From the NCBI GenBank assembly GCA_964632005.1, contig CAZWAP010000007.1, positions 26,089 to 90,088 on the forward strand: 64,000 nucleotides of DNA. The letters run 5' to 3'. Shown in pieces: positions 8,374 through 15,898 of this stretch. The translations under genes and the position numbers were made by a program. The stretch is from CAZWAP01 sp964632005 (lineage in GTDB: Bacteria; Planctomycetota; Phycisphaerae; Sedimentisphaerales; Anaerobacaceae). Each line of letters begins with the position of its first letter. Position 1 is the first letter of the stretch. The notes beneath the pieces were generated by a model that saw only the letters and a program-made list of their open reading frames with translations, did no database searches and was not told where the DNA came from.

Positions 8374-9103
8374 TTCCGCCGCCTGTGTCATCGATTATCT
8401 TCGAGCCCAGATCAATCCCGACGGCGGTTTCAGGGGCAGAAGCAACCACAGCGACCTTTATTACACGGTTTTCGGAACCGAGGCCCTGATCGCCCTGGGC
8501 CGGCCGCCCGAGGTNNNNNNNNNNNNNNNNNNNNNNNNNNNNNNNNNNNNNNNNNNNNNNNNNNNNNNNNNNNNNNNNNNNNNNNNNNNNNNNNNNNNNN
8601 NNNNNNNNNNNNNNGCCGAAATCCCCTCCCCCGCCGCTCTGGCGCACTCTATGATGACCTTGAAGACGCCGCAGGGCGGCTACGCAAACCACCCTTCCAT
8701 ACCGGTGCCCGCAACGCCGGCCACCGCCGCGGCCATCGCCACTCGCCACTACCTCGGCCTGCCGATCGAGCACGCCGCCGCGGACTGGCTGCTCGGGCGG
8801 GTCCATCGGCAAGGCGGTTTCCTGCCGACCTCTCTGACGGGCGACCGGGCCGAGCCCGATTTGCTCTCCACCGCCACCGCCATCCACGCACTTGCGCTCG
8901 CCGCCGTTCCGCTCGACGAGATTAAGGCCAGCTGCCTCAACTTCATCCACAGCCTACGCACAGAGCAGGGCGGCTATTGTGCCGGCCCCGCGGATAAGAC
9001 CTGTGATTGCGAATACACCTACTACGCACTGCTCGCGCTCGGCCACCTCGCCGGCGGTTCCCAGGACCCCGAAAACCCCCCAGCACCCGGTGAGTACCGA
9101 TGA
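8315..9103 (+). CDS. Prenyltransferase/terpene cyclase-like alpha-toroid protein (interrupted by gap)
   Basis: The frame starts at ATG 8315, inside the 3' end of the prenyl synthase gene (59-base overlap), and ends in an ATGA overlap with the next gene. A 100-N gap at 8515-8614 replaces an unknown length, so the visible size of about 262 aa is nominal. Repeats such as NPDGGF, TPQGGY, RQGGF and EQGGY are the QW-like glycine-rich repeats of the alpha/alpha-toroid fold shared by protein prenyltransferase beta subunits and squalene/terpene cyclases. The C-terminal text CDCEYTYYALLALG recalls the zinc-ligand region of prenyltransferase-like members. No DxDD motif is visible, but one could lie in the gap. 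It may be a partner subunit of the following cyclase or a second enzyme. Confidence 0.7.
   Translation: MTIRLDMLKAASQARGLLGDSAACVIDYLRAQINPDGGFRGRSNHSDLYYTVFGTEALIALGRPPEXXXXXXXXXXXXXXXXXXXXXXXXXXXXXXXXXXAEIPSPAALAHSMMTLKTPQGGYANHPSIPVPATPATAAAIATRHYLGLPIEHAAADWLLGRVHRQGGFLPTSLTGDRAEPDLLSTATAIHALALAAVPLDEIKASCLNFIHSLRTEQGGYCAGPADKTCDCEYTYYALLALGHLAGGSQDPENPPAPGEYR
8515..8614. other. Assembly gap (100 N)
   Basis: Exactly 100 unknown bases, the usual placeholder for a scaffold gap of unknown size. It sits in a gene made of internal repeats, a common cause of assembly breaks. The frame is open across it by the nominal length only. Confidence 0.99.
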
Positions 9104-10974
9104 ATATCAACCCGGCAGCCCTGGAAAAAACACGCGAAACCCTCCAGCGAAGGCTCATTCGAGCACGCCAGCCGGAAGGATGCTGGCAGGGCAGGCTCTC
9201 GAGCAGCGCCCTGTCGACCGCCGTGGCCGTCTTCGCCCTGTCCCTGCTCGACAGGCCCAGGTACCTGCCCCTCGTCCGCTGCGGCATCGACTGGCTCTGC
9301 GAGACCCAGAATCCCGACGGCGGCTGGGGCGATACTACCCTGAGCCGAAGCAACATCAGCACCACTATGCTGTGCTTGTCGGCCCTGAGCGTTGCCGAGG
9401 AGTCCGCCCGCACGGAGCAGGCCGCTGCAAAGGCCCGGTCGTGGCTTGCCGATTCCGTCGGCGGGCTGGAACCGGGCTTGCTCATCAAGGCCCTCGACCG
9501 CCAGTATGGAAACGACCGAAGCTTCTCGGCTCCTATCCTCACTATGTGCGTACTCGCAGGGCAACTGGGCCCCGCCCACCAGGCCTGGGCGAGGATAAAG
9601 CCGCTGCCGTTTGAACTGGCCCTCTGCCCTGATAGCCTGTTCAAGTGGCTCAGGCTTCCGGTGGTGAGTTATGCCCTGCCCGCACTGATCGCGGTCGGCC
9701 AGGCCGGCTTTCACCACCGAAAGCCCACAAACCCCTTCATCAGGGTCCTGCGAGGTCTTGCCCGCGGCAGGACCCTTCGCCTTCTCCAGAATATTCAACC
9801 CGAAAACGGGGGGTTTCTCGAGGCGACTCCCCTGACGGGCTTTGTCCTGATGAGCCTTGTATCGGCCGGGCGGGCGGATAATATTGTTGCCACCAAGGCC
9901 GCCCGGTTCCTCGTTGATTCGGCAAGAGGCGATGGCAGTTGGCCCATCGACACCAATCTCGCGACCTGGCTGACCACCCTCTCGGTCAATGCCCTGGCCA
10001 CGGCGAGCGATTTCAACAGGCTGGTGCCCCGCCCCCAGCAGGCCCAAATCCGCCAAGTCCTCTTCGAATCGCAGTACCAGCACCGCCACCGCTATACCGG
10101 CGCCGCGCCCGGCGGTTGGGCCTGGACGAACTTACCCGGGGCCGTCCCCGACGCCGACGACACGGCCGGCGCACTTATCGCCCTGACCAATCTCGGCCCA
10201 GTTGACGAGCCCGCGCTAAGGGCCGCCGTTGCAGGTCTGAAGTGGCTCGTCGACCTGCAGAACTCCGACGGGGGTATTCCCACTTTCTGCCGGGGCTGGA
10301 CCGCCCTGCCCTTCGACCGAAGCACGCCCGAGATCACGGCCCACGCCCTGGTTGCCTTCGGCCGGTGGCGCGAGCTGGTCCCCCGCGCAATCAAAAGATC
10401 GCTCGATAAGGCCATCCGTGTCGCACTGCGATATCTTAGCCGGGCCCAAAGCCCCAAGGGCTGCTGGGTACCTCTGTGGTTCGGTAACGAGCGCGCGCCC
10501 AACCATGAGAATCCCACCTACGGGACCGCCAGGGTCCTGGCAGGACTGCTGCAATTGCCTGCCGAATTCCTCGGCCCTTATGCTGCTGTGCTCGAAAAAG
10601 CCGTAAGATGGCTCTTGGCCGCGCAGAACCAGGATGGAGGATGGGGCGGGGCAGAATCCGTGTGTCCCTCCATCGAGGAGACCGCCGTGGCCGTTGACGC
10701 CCTCGCCCGCCTGCTCACCCCGCCGGCCGTTGCTTCCCAGATCGGCCTGCACCGGCCTGAGCCAGCCGGCGTTGAGGCCGCGGTCTCCCGCGGTGCCTCC
10801 TGGCTCATAAAGAACACGCACTCCGGCAAATCGACTCCGCCGAGCCCCATCGGCCTGTACTTCGCAAGGCTGTGGTATTACGAAGACCTCTACCCCCTTA
10901 TCTTTGCCCTCTCTGCTTTGCAGAACGTAAGAAAGCTCTTTATTCGCACCGGCCGAAGTTGTGGCTCACGGTGA
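9100..10974 (+). CDS. Class II terpene cyclase, squalene-hopene cyclase family
   Basis: The protein is 624 aa, close to the 630 aa usual for bacterial squalene-hopene cyclases. The catalytic acid motif D-X-D-D is present as DADD at residues 351-354, at about the family position. QW-type repeats are visible: QNPDGGWGD (70-78), ENGGFLEATP (235-244), GDGSWPIDTN (277-286), QNSDGGIP, and QNQDGGWGG near the C-terminus. The family protonates an isoprenoid double bond and runs a polycyclisation cascade, usually at the membrane. The neighbouring polyprenyl diphosphate synthase, and the lack of squalene synthase genes here, leave the substrate open: squalene, a linear C20-C35 prenyl diphosphate or a prenyl chain. 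The gene overlaps its predecessor by ATGA and is the last gene of the operon. Confidence 0.88.
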   Translation: MNINPAALEKTRETLQRRLIRARQPEGCWQGRLSSSALSTAVAVFALSLLDRPRYLPLVRCGIDWLCETQNPDGGWGDTTLSRSNISTTMLCLSALSVAEESARTEQAAAKARSWLADSVGGLEPGLLIKALDRQYGNDRSFSAPILTMCVLAGQLGPAHQAWARIKPLPFELALCPDSLFKWLRLPVVSYALPALIAVGQAGFHHRKPTNPFIRVLRGLARGRTLRLLQNIQPENGGFLEATPLTGFVLMSLVSAGRADNIVATKAARFLVDSARGDGSWPIDTNLATWLTTLSVNALATASDFNRLVPRPQQAQIRQVLFESQYQHRHRYTGAAPGGWAWTNLPGAVPDADDTAGALIALTNLGPVDEPALRAAVAGLKWLVDLQNSDGGIPTFCRGWTALPFDRSTPEITAHALVAFGRWRELVPRAIKRSLDKAIRVALRYLSRAQSPKGCWVPLWFGNERAPNHENPTYGTARVLAGLLQLPAEFLGPYAAVLEKAVRWLLAAQNQDGGWGGAESVCPSIEETAVAVDALARLLTPPAVASQIGLHRPEPAGVEAAVSRGASWLIKNTHSGKSTPPSPIGLYFARLWYYEDLYPLIFALSALQNVRKLFIRTGRSCGSR

Positions 10975-11010
10975 ACCGCCGAGCTGGGGGACAAAGTGGG
11001 CGTGCCGAAC

Positions 11011-11081
11011 TGGAGACGAAGGGAATCGAACCCTCATTTCCGCGATGCGACCGCGGCGTGCTCCCGTTACACCACGTCCCC
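11011..11081 (-). tRNA. tRNA-Ala(CGC)
   Basis: The reverse strand folds into a 71-nt cloverleaf. The acceptor stem GGGGACG pairs with CGTCTCC and includes a G3-U70 wobble pair, the classic alanine identity element, with discriminator A. The D stem is GTGT/GCAC. The anticodon stem CCGCG/CGCGG holds the loop GTCGCAT (anticodon CGC, 11047-11049). The T arm carries TTCGATT. The encoded sequence has no CCA. It reads the GCG codon, in keeping with the GC-rich coding around it. Confidence 0.93.
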
Positions 11082-11100
11082 TGAATCAGATTGCAGGCGT

Positions 11101-11130
11101 ATTTTACCCGATAACCGTGTGCAAAATCAA
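11101..11130 (-). promoter_or_regulatory. Promoter of the tRNA-Ala gene
   Basis: On the minus strand TTGATT (11125-11130) and TAAAAT (11101-11106) are 18 bp apart. They place a start about a dozen bases before the tRNA 5' end at 11081. Confidence 0.55.
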
Positions 11131-11161
11131 ATGGAATTCGACCAGCCGCCCACAAAAGCTC

Positions 11162-11674
11162 TCAGAACAGCCATTTCTCGTAGCAGAGGATCTTATCGAG
11201 CGGCAGGCGTTTGGGCTCTTTCTGGTTGTCGGCCGGGTAGCCGACCGCCATAAGCTCGATGATCGCGGTCTCCTCGGGGATACCGAGTATCGGGCGGACC
11301 TTCTCAGGGTAGAATGACCCGATCCAGCAGGTCGCCAGTCCCAGGGCGGTGGCCTGCAAGCAGATATGCTCAAGCGCAATCGCCACGTCAATGGGGCCGA
11401 CCGCCTGGCCGCACCGCATAACTTCGTTAGAGACGCTGCAGGCCGCGATGATGGCCCCGGCGTCTGCCAGAAAGTGCTGGTTGTTGGCGGCCTGGGCGAG
11501 CTTGACCTTGGTTTCCTTCCGGGTCGCGACCACGAAGCGCCAGTCCTGAAGGTTCTTGGCCGAAGGTGCCAGGCGTGCCGCCTCGAAAATCTCCTTGAGC
11601 TTGTCCTGCTCGATGGGCCTGTCTTGGTAGTGCCTGCACGAATACCTCTTGCGGATCGCTTCGAGTACCGTCAT
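11162..11674 (-). CDS. Nitroreductase-family FMN protein
   Basis: The protein is 170 aa, the compact single-domain size. The N-terminus TVLEAIRKRYSCRHYQDRPI is the standard opening of the nitroreductase family (FMN phosphate contacts by the Arg-Arg/Ser region). APSAKNLQDWRFVV follows, and near the end come GLATCWIGSF and AVGYPAD, also family signatures. These enzymes reduce nitroaromatics, quinones or flavins with NAD(P)H in the cytoplasm; the true substrate is rarely predictable. It stands alone downstream of the permease gene with a 168-bp gap and ends before the tRNA. The start ATG 11674 fits the family start. Confidence 0.9.
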   Translation of the reverse strand: MTVLEAIRKRYSCRHYQDRPIEQDKLKEIFEAARLAPSAKNLQDWRFVVATRKETKVKLAQAANNQHFLADAGAIIAACSVSNEVMRCGQAVGPIDVAIALEHICLQATALGLATCWIGSFYPEKVRPILGIPEETAIIELMAVGYPADNQKEPKRLPLDKILCYEKWLF

Positions 11675-11842
11675 TTTGACACCTCCATTGTCTCTACCAA
11701 GTATCGTCTCAACAGCGTTGCGTCCGAAGAGCAGGGCGCGTCCTCGGACAACACAAAATCCCGCGGCGGATAGTGATATGATACCTTCTGGGCCCGATTC
11801 TCGCCACGTTACGTTGTTGGTGTGCTCTGCAGCTCACCTGCG

Positions 11843-12880
11843 CTACCGCCCCTCTTGCTCCTCGGCGGTCCTATACCCGGTCAAGATCGCATAAGCCAGA
11901 ACAGCAAGCAGCACAACAGCGCTGAGGTTCTTGACCACAGGCGGGAGCATCCAGGCCGGCCTGGTCATAACCTCAAACGGGAAGTCCTGGGCGAGGTAGT
12001 CGAGCAGCACCCCCCCCGACAAAGCGCACAGGGCGACAGAGCCCAGATAAGCGATTGCCGTGGTTCGGCCGAGTGCGTTCCAGATGGTAACGAACGACGC
12101 GGCGTTTGTGGCCGGCCCGGTCATCAAAAAGACCAGGGCCGCACCGGGCGTCAGACCCTTGGCAATCAAAACAGCGGCCACGGGCACCGAAGCGGTGGCA
12201 CAGACGTAAACCGGGATCCCCAGAAACATCATAACGACCATCATCAGCAGTGGACTGTGGAGCTTGTCGGCGAAGTAATCATCCGGCACCACCGCGGAGA
12301 GTACGGCGGCAACCACCAGACCGAGCAGCATCGCTCTGCCTATATCGCGTGGAAGCGTGACAAATCCGTGTTGCAGCGCCCGGCGGGTCCTGCCGTGCCT
12401 GCTTGCGTCTTGGCAGCACTGGTCCTCGCATTTGGCCGGTCGATCCCGCTGGCTCGGCCCGCTCGGCTCCAAAAGCTCGACCAGCCCACCTCCTATCAGA
12501 CCCGTAAGAAATGCAGCGATCGGCCGGAAAACTGCAAAGACCGGACCAAGCAGGCTCAGCGTAACGAGAATGCTATCAACGCCGGTCTGTGGAGTAGAAA
12601 GAAGGAACGATATCGTCGAACCCTTGCTTGCGCCGTGCTTGTGAAGTGACATCGAGACAGGGATGACTCCGCAGGAACACAGCGGCAGCGGCACTCCGAA
12701 GATGGAGGCCTTGACCAAGGACCAGACGCTATGAGCGCCCAGGTGCCTCTCGACAAAGCTCGGCGAGACAACCACCGAAAGCACACCGGCCACGAGAAAA
12801 CCGAACAACAGGAACGGAGACATATCGGCTATCGTGCCCCAGAAATCGACGGCAACCGTCTTTGCGAACTCAATAACCAT
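11843..12880 (-). CDS. SO_0444/YraQ-type permease (metal efflux-like)
   Basis: The protein is 345 aa with about eight to ten predicted membrane segments. The family signature PLCSCGVIPVS lies near residue 70 and GASKGSTISFLLSTPQTGVD follows; the second half repeats the fold (IPVYVCATASVPVAA, LMTGPATNAASF). This is the permease family PF03773, which includes SO_0444-type Cu/Zn exporters and ArsP-like carriers. The central loop contains KCEDQCC, a possible metal-binding cluster. The gene lies 15 bp after the ferredoxin-like gene and may be co-transcribed with the Hao/Hcp genes. The function is inferred from the family; the substrate is unproven. Confidence 0.85.
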   Translation of the reverse strand: MVIEFAKTVAVDFWGTIADMSPFLLFGFLVAGVLSVVVSPSFVERHLGAHSVWSLVKASIFGVPLPLCSCGVIPVSMSLHKHGASKGSTISFLLSTPQTGVDSILVTLSLLGPVFAVFRPIAAFLTGLIGGGLVELLEPSGPSQRDRPAKCEDQCCQDASRHGRTRRALQHGFVTLPRDIGRAMLLGLVVAAVLSAVVPDDYFADKLHSPLLMMVVMMFLGIPVYVCATASVPVAAVLIAKGLTPGAALVFLMTGPATNAASFVTIWNALGRTTAIAYLGSVALCALSGGVLLDYLAQDFPFEVMTRPAWMLPPVVKNLSAVVLLAVLAYAILTGYRTAEEQEGR

Positions 12881-12895
12881 AAGTGGCCCGCCCTG

Positions 12896-13633
12896 TCAGG
12901 CTGCCCCCTGCGAGGGCGTTATTACCTCGGTTTTGCTGATGTTGCCCCGCAGGTCGATCGTGATATCCTCGAAAGACAACTGCACGCCGCTCCGCGCGAT
13001 CGCCTGCCGGGCAATACGCGTCAGGCTGAAACAGCACGGCACTTCCATATGAGCAACAGTAAGGCTTTTCAACTTGTTGGCTTTGAGAATTCCGGCCACC
13101 TTCTCGATGTAGAATTCAACGTTATCGAGCTTGGGGCAGCCGACCGCAACGCTGTGGTCCTTGAGAAGCCTGTTGTGAAAGTCGCCCATGGCCACCGGCA
13201 CACAATCGGCAACAAGCAATAAATCCGCATCGGCAAAGCAGGATGCGCCAGGCGATAAAAGGGCCAGTTGCACGGGCCAGTGCGAAAGCAGCGACACCGC
13301 AGAAGCGCCGACAGAGGTGCCCGCAGGCGCCTTCTGCCGCAAATCTTTGTGCTCCAGGCCCGGGCAGACTACGGGCTGCAAGCGAGTGTCTGATTCAGCC
13401 AGGTGAGCCTTTGTCGCCTGCTCGTCGAACTCGGCCGCCTCGCGCCGCTCGACGGTAATCGCGCCTTCAGGACACGTGCCAAGGCAGGCCCCAAGCCCGT
13501 CACAATAGACCTCGCTGACCAGCCTTGCCTTGCCATTGACGATCTCTATGGCACCCTCGGCGCAGGCGTTCACACACTGTCCGCAACCGTTGCACTTGTC
13601 TTCATCTATTTTGACAATGTTCCGTAAAACCAT
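12896..13633 (-). CDS. 4Fe-4S ferredoxin-type redox protein
   Basis: The protein is 245 aa. The N-terminal 65 residues hold one complete 4Fe-4S motif, CNGCGQCVNAC, and a second with a different spacing, CDGLGACLGTCP. The rest (about 170 aa) has conserved-looking cysteines (VVCPGLEHKD, VAVGCPKLDN, MEVPCCFSL) and a predicted Rossmann-like alternation, as in iron-sulfur proteins annotated only as 4Fe-4S dicluster protein in anaerobes. It is likely a cytoplasmic electron carrier. Its place between the octaheme cytochrome and the permease suggests service to the nitrogen-oxide operon, although a 202-bp gap precedes it. No enzymatic role can be assigned. Confidence 0.8.
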   Translation of the reverse strand: MVLRNIVKIDEDKCNGCGQCVNACAEGAIEIVNGKARLVSEVYCDGLGACLGTCPEGAITVERREAAEFDEQATKAHLAESDTRLQPVVCPGLEHKDLRQKAPAGTSVGASAVSLLSHWPVQLALLSPGASCFADADLLLVADCVPVAMGDFHNRLLKDHSVAVGCPKLDNVEFYIEKVAGILKANKLKSLTVAHMEVPCCFSLTRIARQAIARSGVQLSFEDITIDLRGNISKTEVITPSQGAA

Positions 13634-13835
13634 AACGTATCGCCCTGCTGAAGCCGTCAGGTTTGAGGCCCCCGGTATGCCGGTTTTGCTGATACAGGCC
13701 GGTCATTCGCCGGCAGATTTCGGCCAGGAGCAAATCGGATGGAAATAACGCTCTGATATCTTTTGTTCGTTGGCTTAGGTCGTCTTATGCTCTCCGGCCA
13801 CGGCCCGAGTTCAGGGCGTCGAGCGCTGATCGCAG

Positions 13836-15197
13836 CTATTCTGGAAGCACCGGCCGCGTGGTAGCACCGCCGGTCCCCCTGACCTCGAACACTTTGCCAG
13901 GCTTGCCGGCCCGGAGCAACTGGTCGGCCTGTTCTTCTATGGCCATAAATCTCTTTTTCAGTTCGTAGAAGCCGTGCCACCAGGCGTAATCGGGGGCCAT
14001 CATCGCCGCCCCAAGCCTCGCTCGACGACCTTCATGGTGCCAGAGCTCGTACATCTCGATTTCGAGCTTCTCATCAAGGGGCTTATCCTTGCTGAGGAGT
14101 TTCTTTTCGTAGAGCTCGTCGATGATCTTCTTGGCGGGCTTGAAGTAGATTTCGTTGTAATTCTCCACCGCGGCGTCGAACCTGGAGAAGTGCCCCCTCG
14201 TCCAGGCCTTTGAATGGCAGGCGTAACAGACCTTCTCCATTTTCATTCGCTCGGCTCGCCAGTGCTCCTGGGCCGGCCAGGGCTTGAACTCGGCCGGCCT
14301 GATGGTAAGGGGCGCCTGCGTCTCCCACGCCAGACCCCGGCTGACATCGTGCGTGGTGTCGACGTCACCGACGCCGGAGATATGGCAGGTTGAGCAGGTT
14401 GGCGCACGATAATCGACGCCCGGGGTCCACATACCAGCCGGTGCGTCCCAGTTCCACCGGTCGCCTTCAGATTCGTAAATTGAGCCGTGCTTGGACTCCC
14501 GGTAGATTTCAATCTGTGGATGGTCCGGACCCAAATGGCATTGCCCGCATGCTTCCGGTTTTCTGGCTTCGGCCAGAGAAAACCGGTGCCGGGTATGACA
14601 ACTGGTGCAGCTGCCTTTGCTTCCGTCAGGATTTACCCGCCCGGCACCGACGTTCGGCCAGGCGCTTTTGTCGAGCCGGCCGTTTTCGATCTTGACCACC
14701 GTGCCGTGGCAATGGTAGCAACCGGTCGAACGCTCGAGCTCGTTGTTCATACCCGCAGTGAGCCAGGGGTCGAGTTTCCAGATGATCTCGATCGTGTTGG
14801 CGTGCTTGCTCCTGGCATACTGGGCCGCTTCGTCCGGGTGACACCTTGAGCAGTCCTTAGGCGAGACAACCGCGCTGATCCTTGTTTTCTCGAACATAAG
14901 ATGGGCTCGGCTGACGTCGGCATCGGCAGGCCCGGCGCCGTGACAATCCAGGCAGGTAACGTTGGCGTGGGCGTGCCTGCTGGCTGCCCAGTCCGCGACG
15001 ATACCGCGCGTCTGCTCGGAGTGGCATTCGATACAGAGCTTGGCGTTTTGCGATATACCCCGCTCGATGCGGTAAACCTTGAGTTGAGGCGCAGCAATCT
15101 GCGCCTCAGCCTGCGCAAAAACGCGTCCGCTGGGTGACCAGGCCGCAGTTACAACAAAAGCGAGAAGAACAATCCAAGCTTCTTTCCACGATGTCAT
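13836..15197 (-). CDS. haoA: Octaheme cytochrome c, hydroxylamine oxidoreductase (HAO) family
   Basis: The protein is 453 aa with an N-terminal signal (hydrophobic residues 7-22, AQA cleavage region), so it is periplasmic. There are eight C-X2-C-H haem sites, with first cysteines at residues 55, 82, 116, 160, 197, 217, 268 and 324, plus family signatures GPDHPQIEIY, SKHGSIY and WHHEGRRARLGAAMMAPDYA. This is the HAO fold; in bacteria lacking ammonia oxidation such proteins usually work reductively, on nitrite or hydroxylamine. Whether the P460-crosslinking tyrosine is present cannot be settled without alignment. The start at 15197 overlaps the stop of the tetraheme gene by ATGA, indicating coupling with its likely membrane electron donor. 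Confidence 0.88.
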   Translation of the reverse strand: MTSWKEAWIVLLAFVVTAAWSPSGRVFAQAEAQIAAPQLKVYRIERGISQNAKLCIECHSEQTRGIVADWAASRHAHANVTCLDCHGAGPADADVSRAHLMFEKTRISAVVSPKDCSRCHPDEAAQYARSKHANTIEIIWKLDPWLTAGMNNELERSTGCYHCHGTVVKIENGRLDKSAWPNVGAGRVNPDGSKGSCTSCHTRHRFSLAEARKPEACGQCHLGPDHPQIEIYRESKHGSIYESEGDRWNWDAPAGMWTPGVDYRAPTCSTCHISGVGDVDTTHDVSRGLAWETQAPLTIRPAEFKPWPAQEHWRAERMKMEKVCYACHSKAWTRGHFSRFDAAVENYNEIYFKPAKKIIDELYEKKLLSKDKPLDEKLEIEMYELWHHEGRRARLGAAMMAPDYAWWHGFYELKKRFMAIEEQADQLLRAGKPGKVFEVRGTGGATTRPVLPE

Positions 15198-15775
15198 AAC
15201 CGGTTTCCTTTCCTGGCTTGTGGTGAATACAAGCTTGCGTGACGCTGGTGTCCGGCGTCTTCGTGGCACCGGACGCACCTGTTCTCCGGCCGTTCGGGCT
15301 GATCCAGCGAGGCAAGATGAGCCTTTCGCGAAGCCGAGCTGGCCGGCTTTACCAAGAGGCTGTTGTGGCAGTGAATGCACCTGCCGCTGGGTGTCTGTTC
15401 CAGCACGCCTTTACGGGCCTGCTCCAGGTTGTAGGCGCTTCCGCGGAGGTGCTTGTAAACGTCTTTGAGGCCAGTATAGGATTTGGCTACAAGGTGAGTG
15501 AAAAACCTCTCTCTGGCAGGCAAGTGACAATCGACGCACCCGACACGCACGCCGTGCCCGTTGGCCCCGTGCGGGGACAGCTCCCACGTCCGGTATGCGG
15601 TGCCCATTTCGTGACAGAGCGCACCGCAAAACTCCGGCCTGGAAGTATACTTCAAGGCGACCTCAACGCCCACAAAGCACAACAACGCGAGGCAGAACCC
15701 GCCAATGAACCAGATTTTCGGCCTGCCGGTCGCCTTGGCAACCCTGCGAGATTCTTTCTTAGCTGATTCAACCAT
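15194..15775 (-). CDS. NrfH/NapC/HaoC-like membrane tetraheme cytochrome c
   Basis: The protein is 193 aa with one N-terminal membrane anchor (about residues 21-41) and four haem-binding sites. Three are canonical CXXCH (first cysteines 80, 133, 167). The first is CGALCHEM at 50-57, that is C-X3-C-H, in the place where NapC/NrfH proteins carry the Met-ligated haem. The family passes electrons from menaquinol to periplasmic reductases. Its ATGA overlap with the octaheme gene makes it the likely quinol oxidase partner, as in the HaoCA pair of some Campylobacterota. ATG 15775 is preferred to an upstream TTG at 15823 because it directly precedes the charged residues before the anchor. Confidence 0.85.
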   Translation of the reverse strand: MVESAKKESRRVAKATGRPKIWFIGGFCLALLCFVGVEVALKYTSRPEFCGALCHEMGTAYRTWELSPHGANGHGVRVGCVDCHLPARERFFTHLVAKSYTGLKDVYKHLRGSAYNLEQARKGVLEQTPSGRCIHCHNSLLVKPASSASRKAHLASLDQPERPENRCVRCHEDAGHQRHASLYSPQARKGNRL

Positions 15776-15898
15776 TGCAGTATCATACAGGCTCACACCG
15801 GCGATGTCGAGCACAAGACTCAAACAGCCCTGATTTCGGACTCTGACTGCACAGTGAGCCGATTTGCGCCGGCCTGAGGTCCCGCCGTCGAAGACGTC

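Noticed and set aside
9100..10974. Protein prenyltransferase rather than terpene cyclase
   Set aside because: An intact DxDD motif, the SHC length and QW repeats at SHC positions favour a class II cyclase.
13836..15197. NrfA-type pentaheme nitrite reductase
   Set aside because: There are eight CXXCH sites and HAO-family text (GPDHPQIEIY, WHHEGRRAR); no CXXCK haem motif is present.
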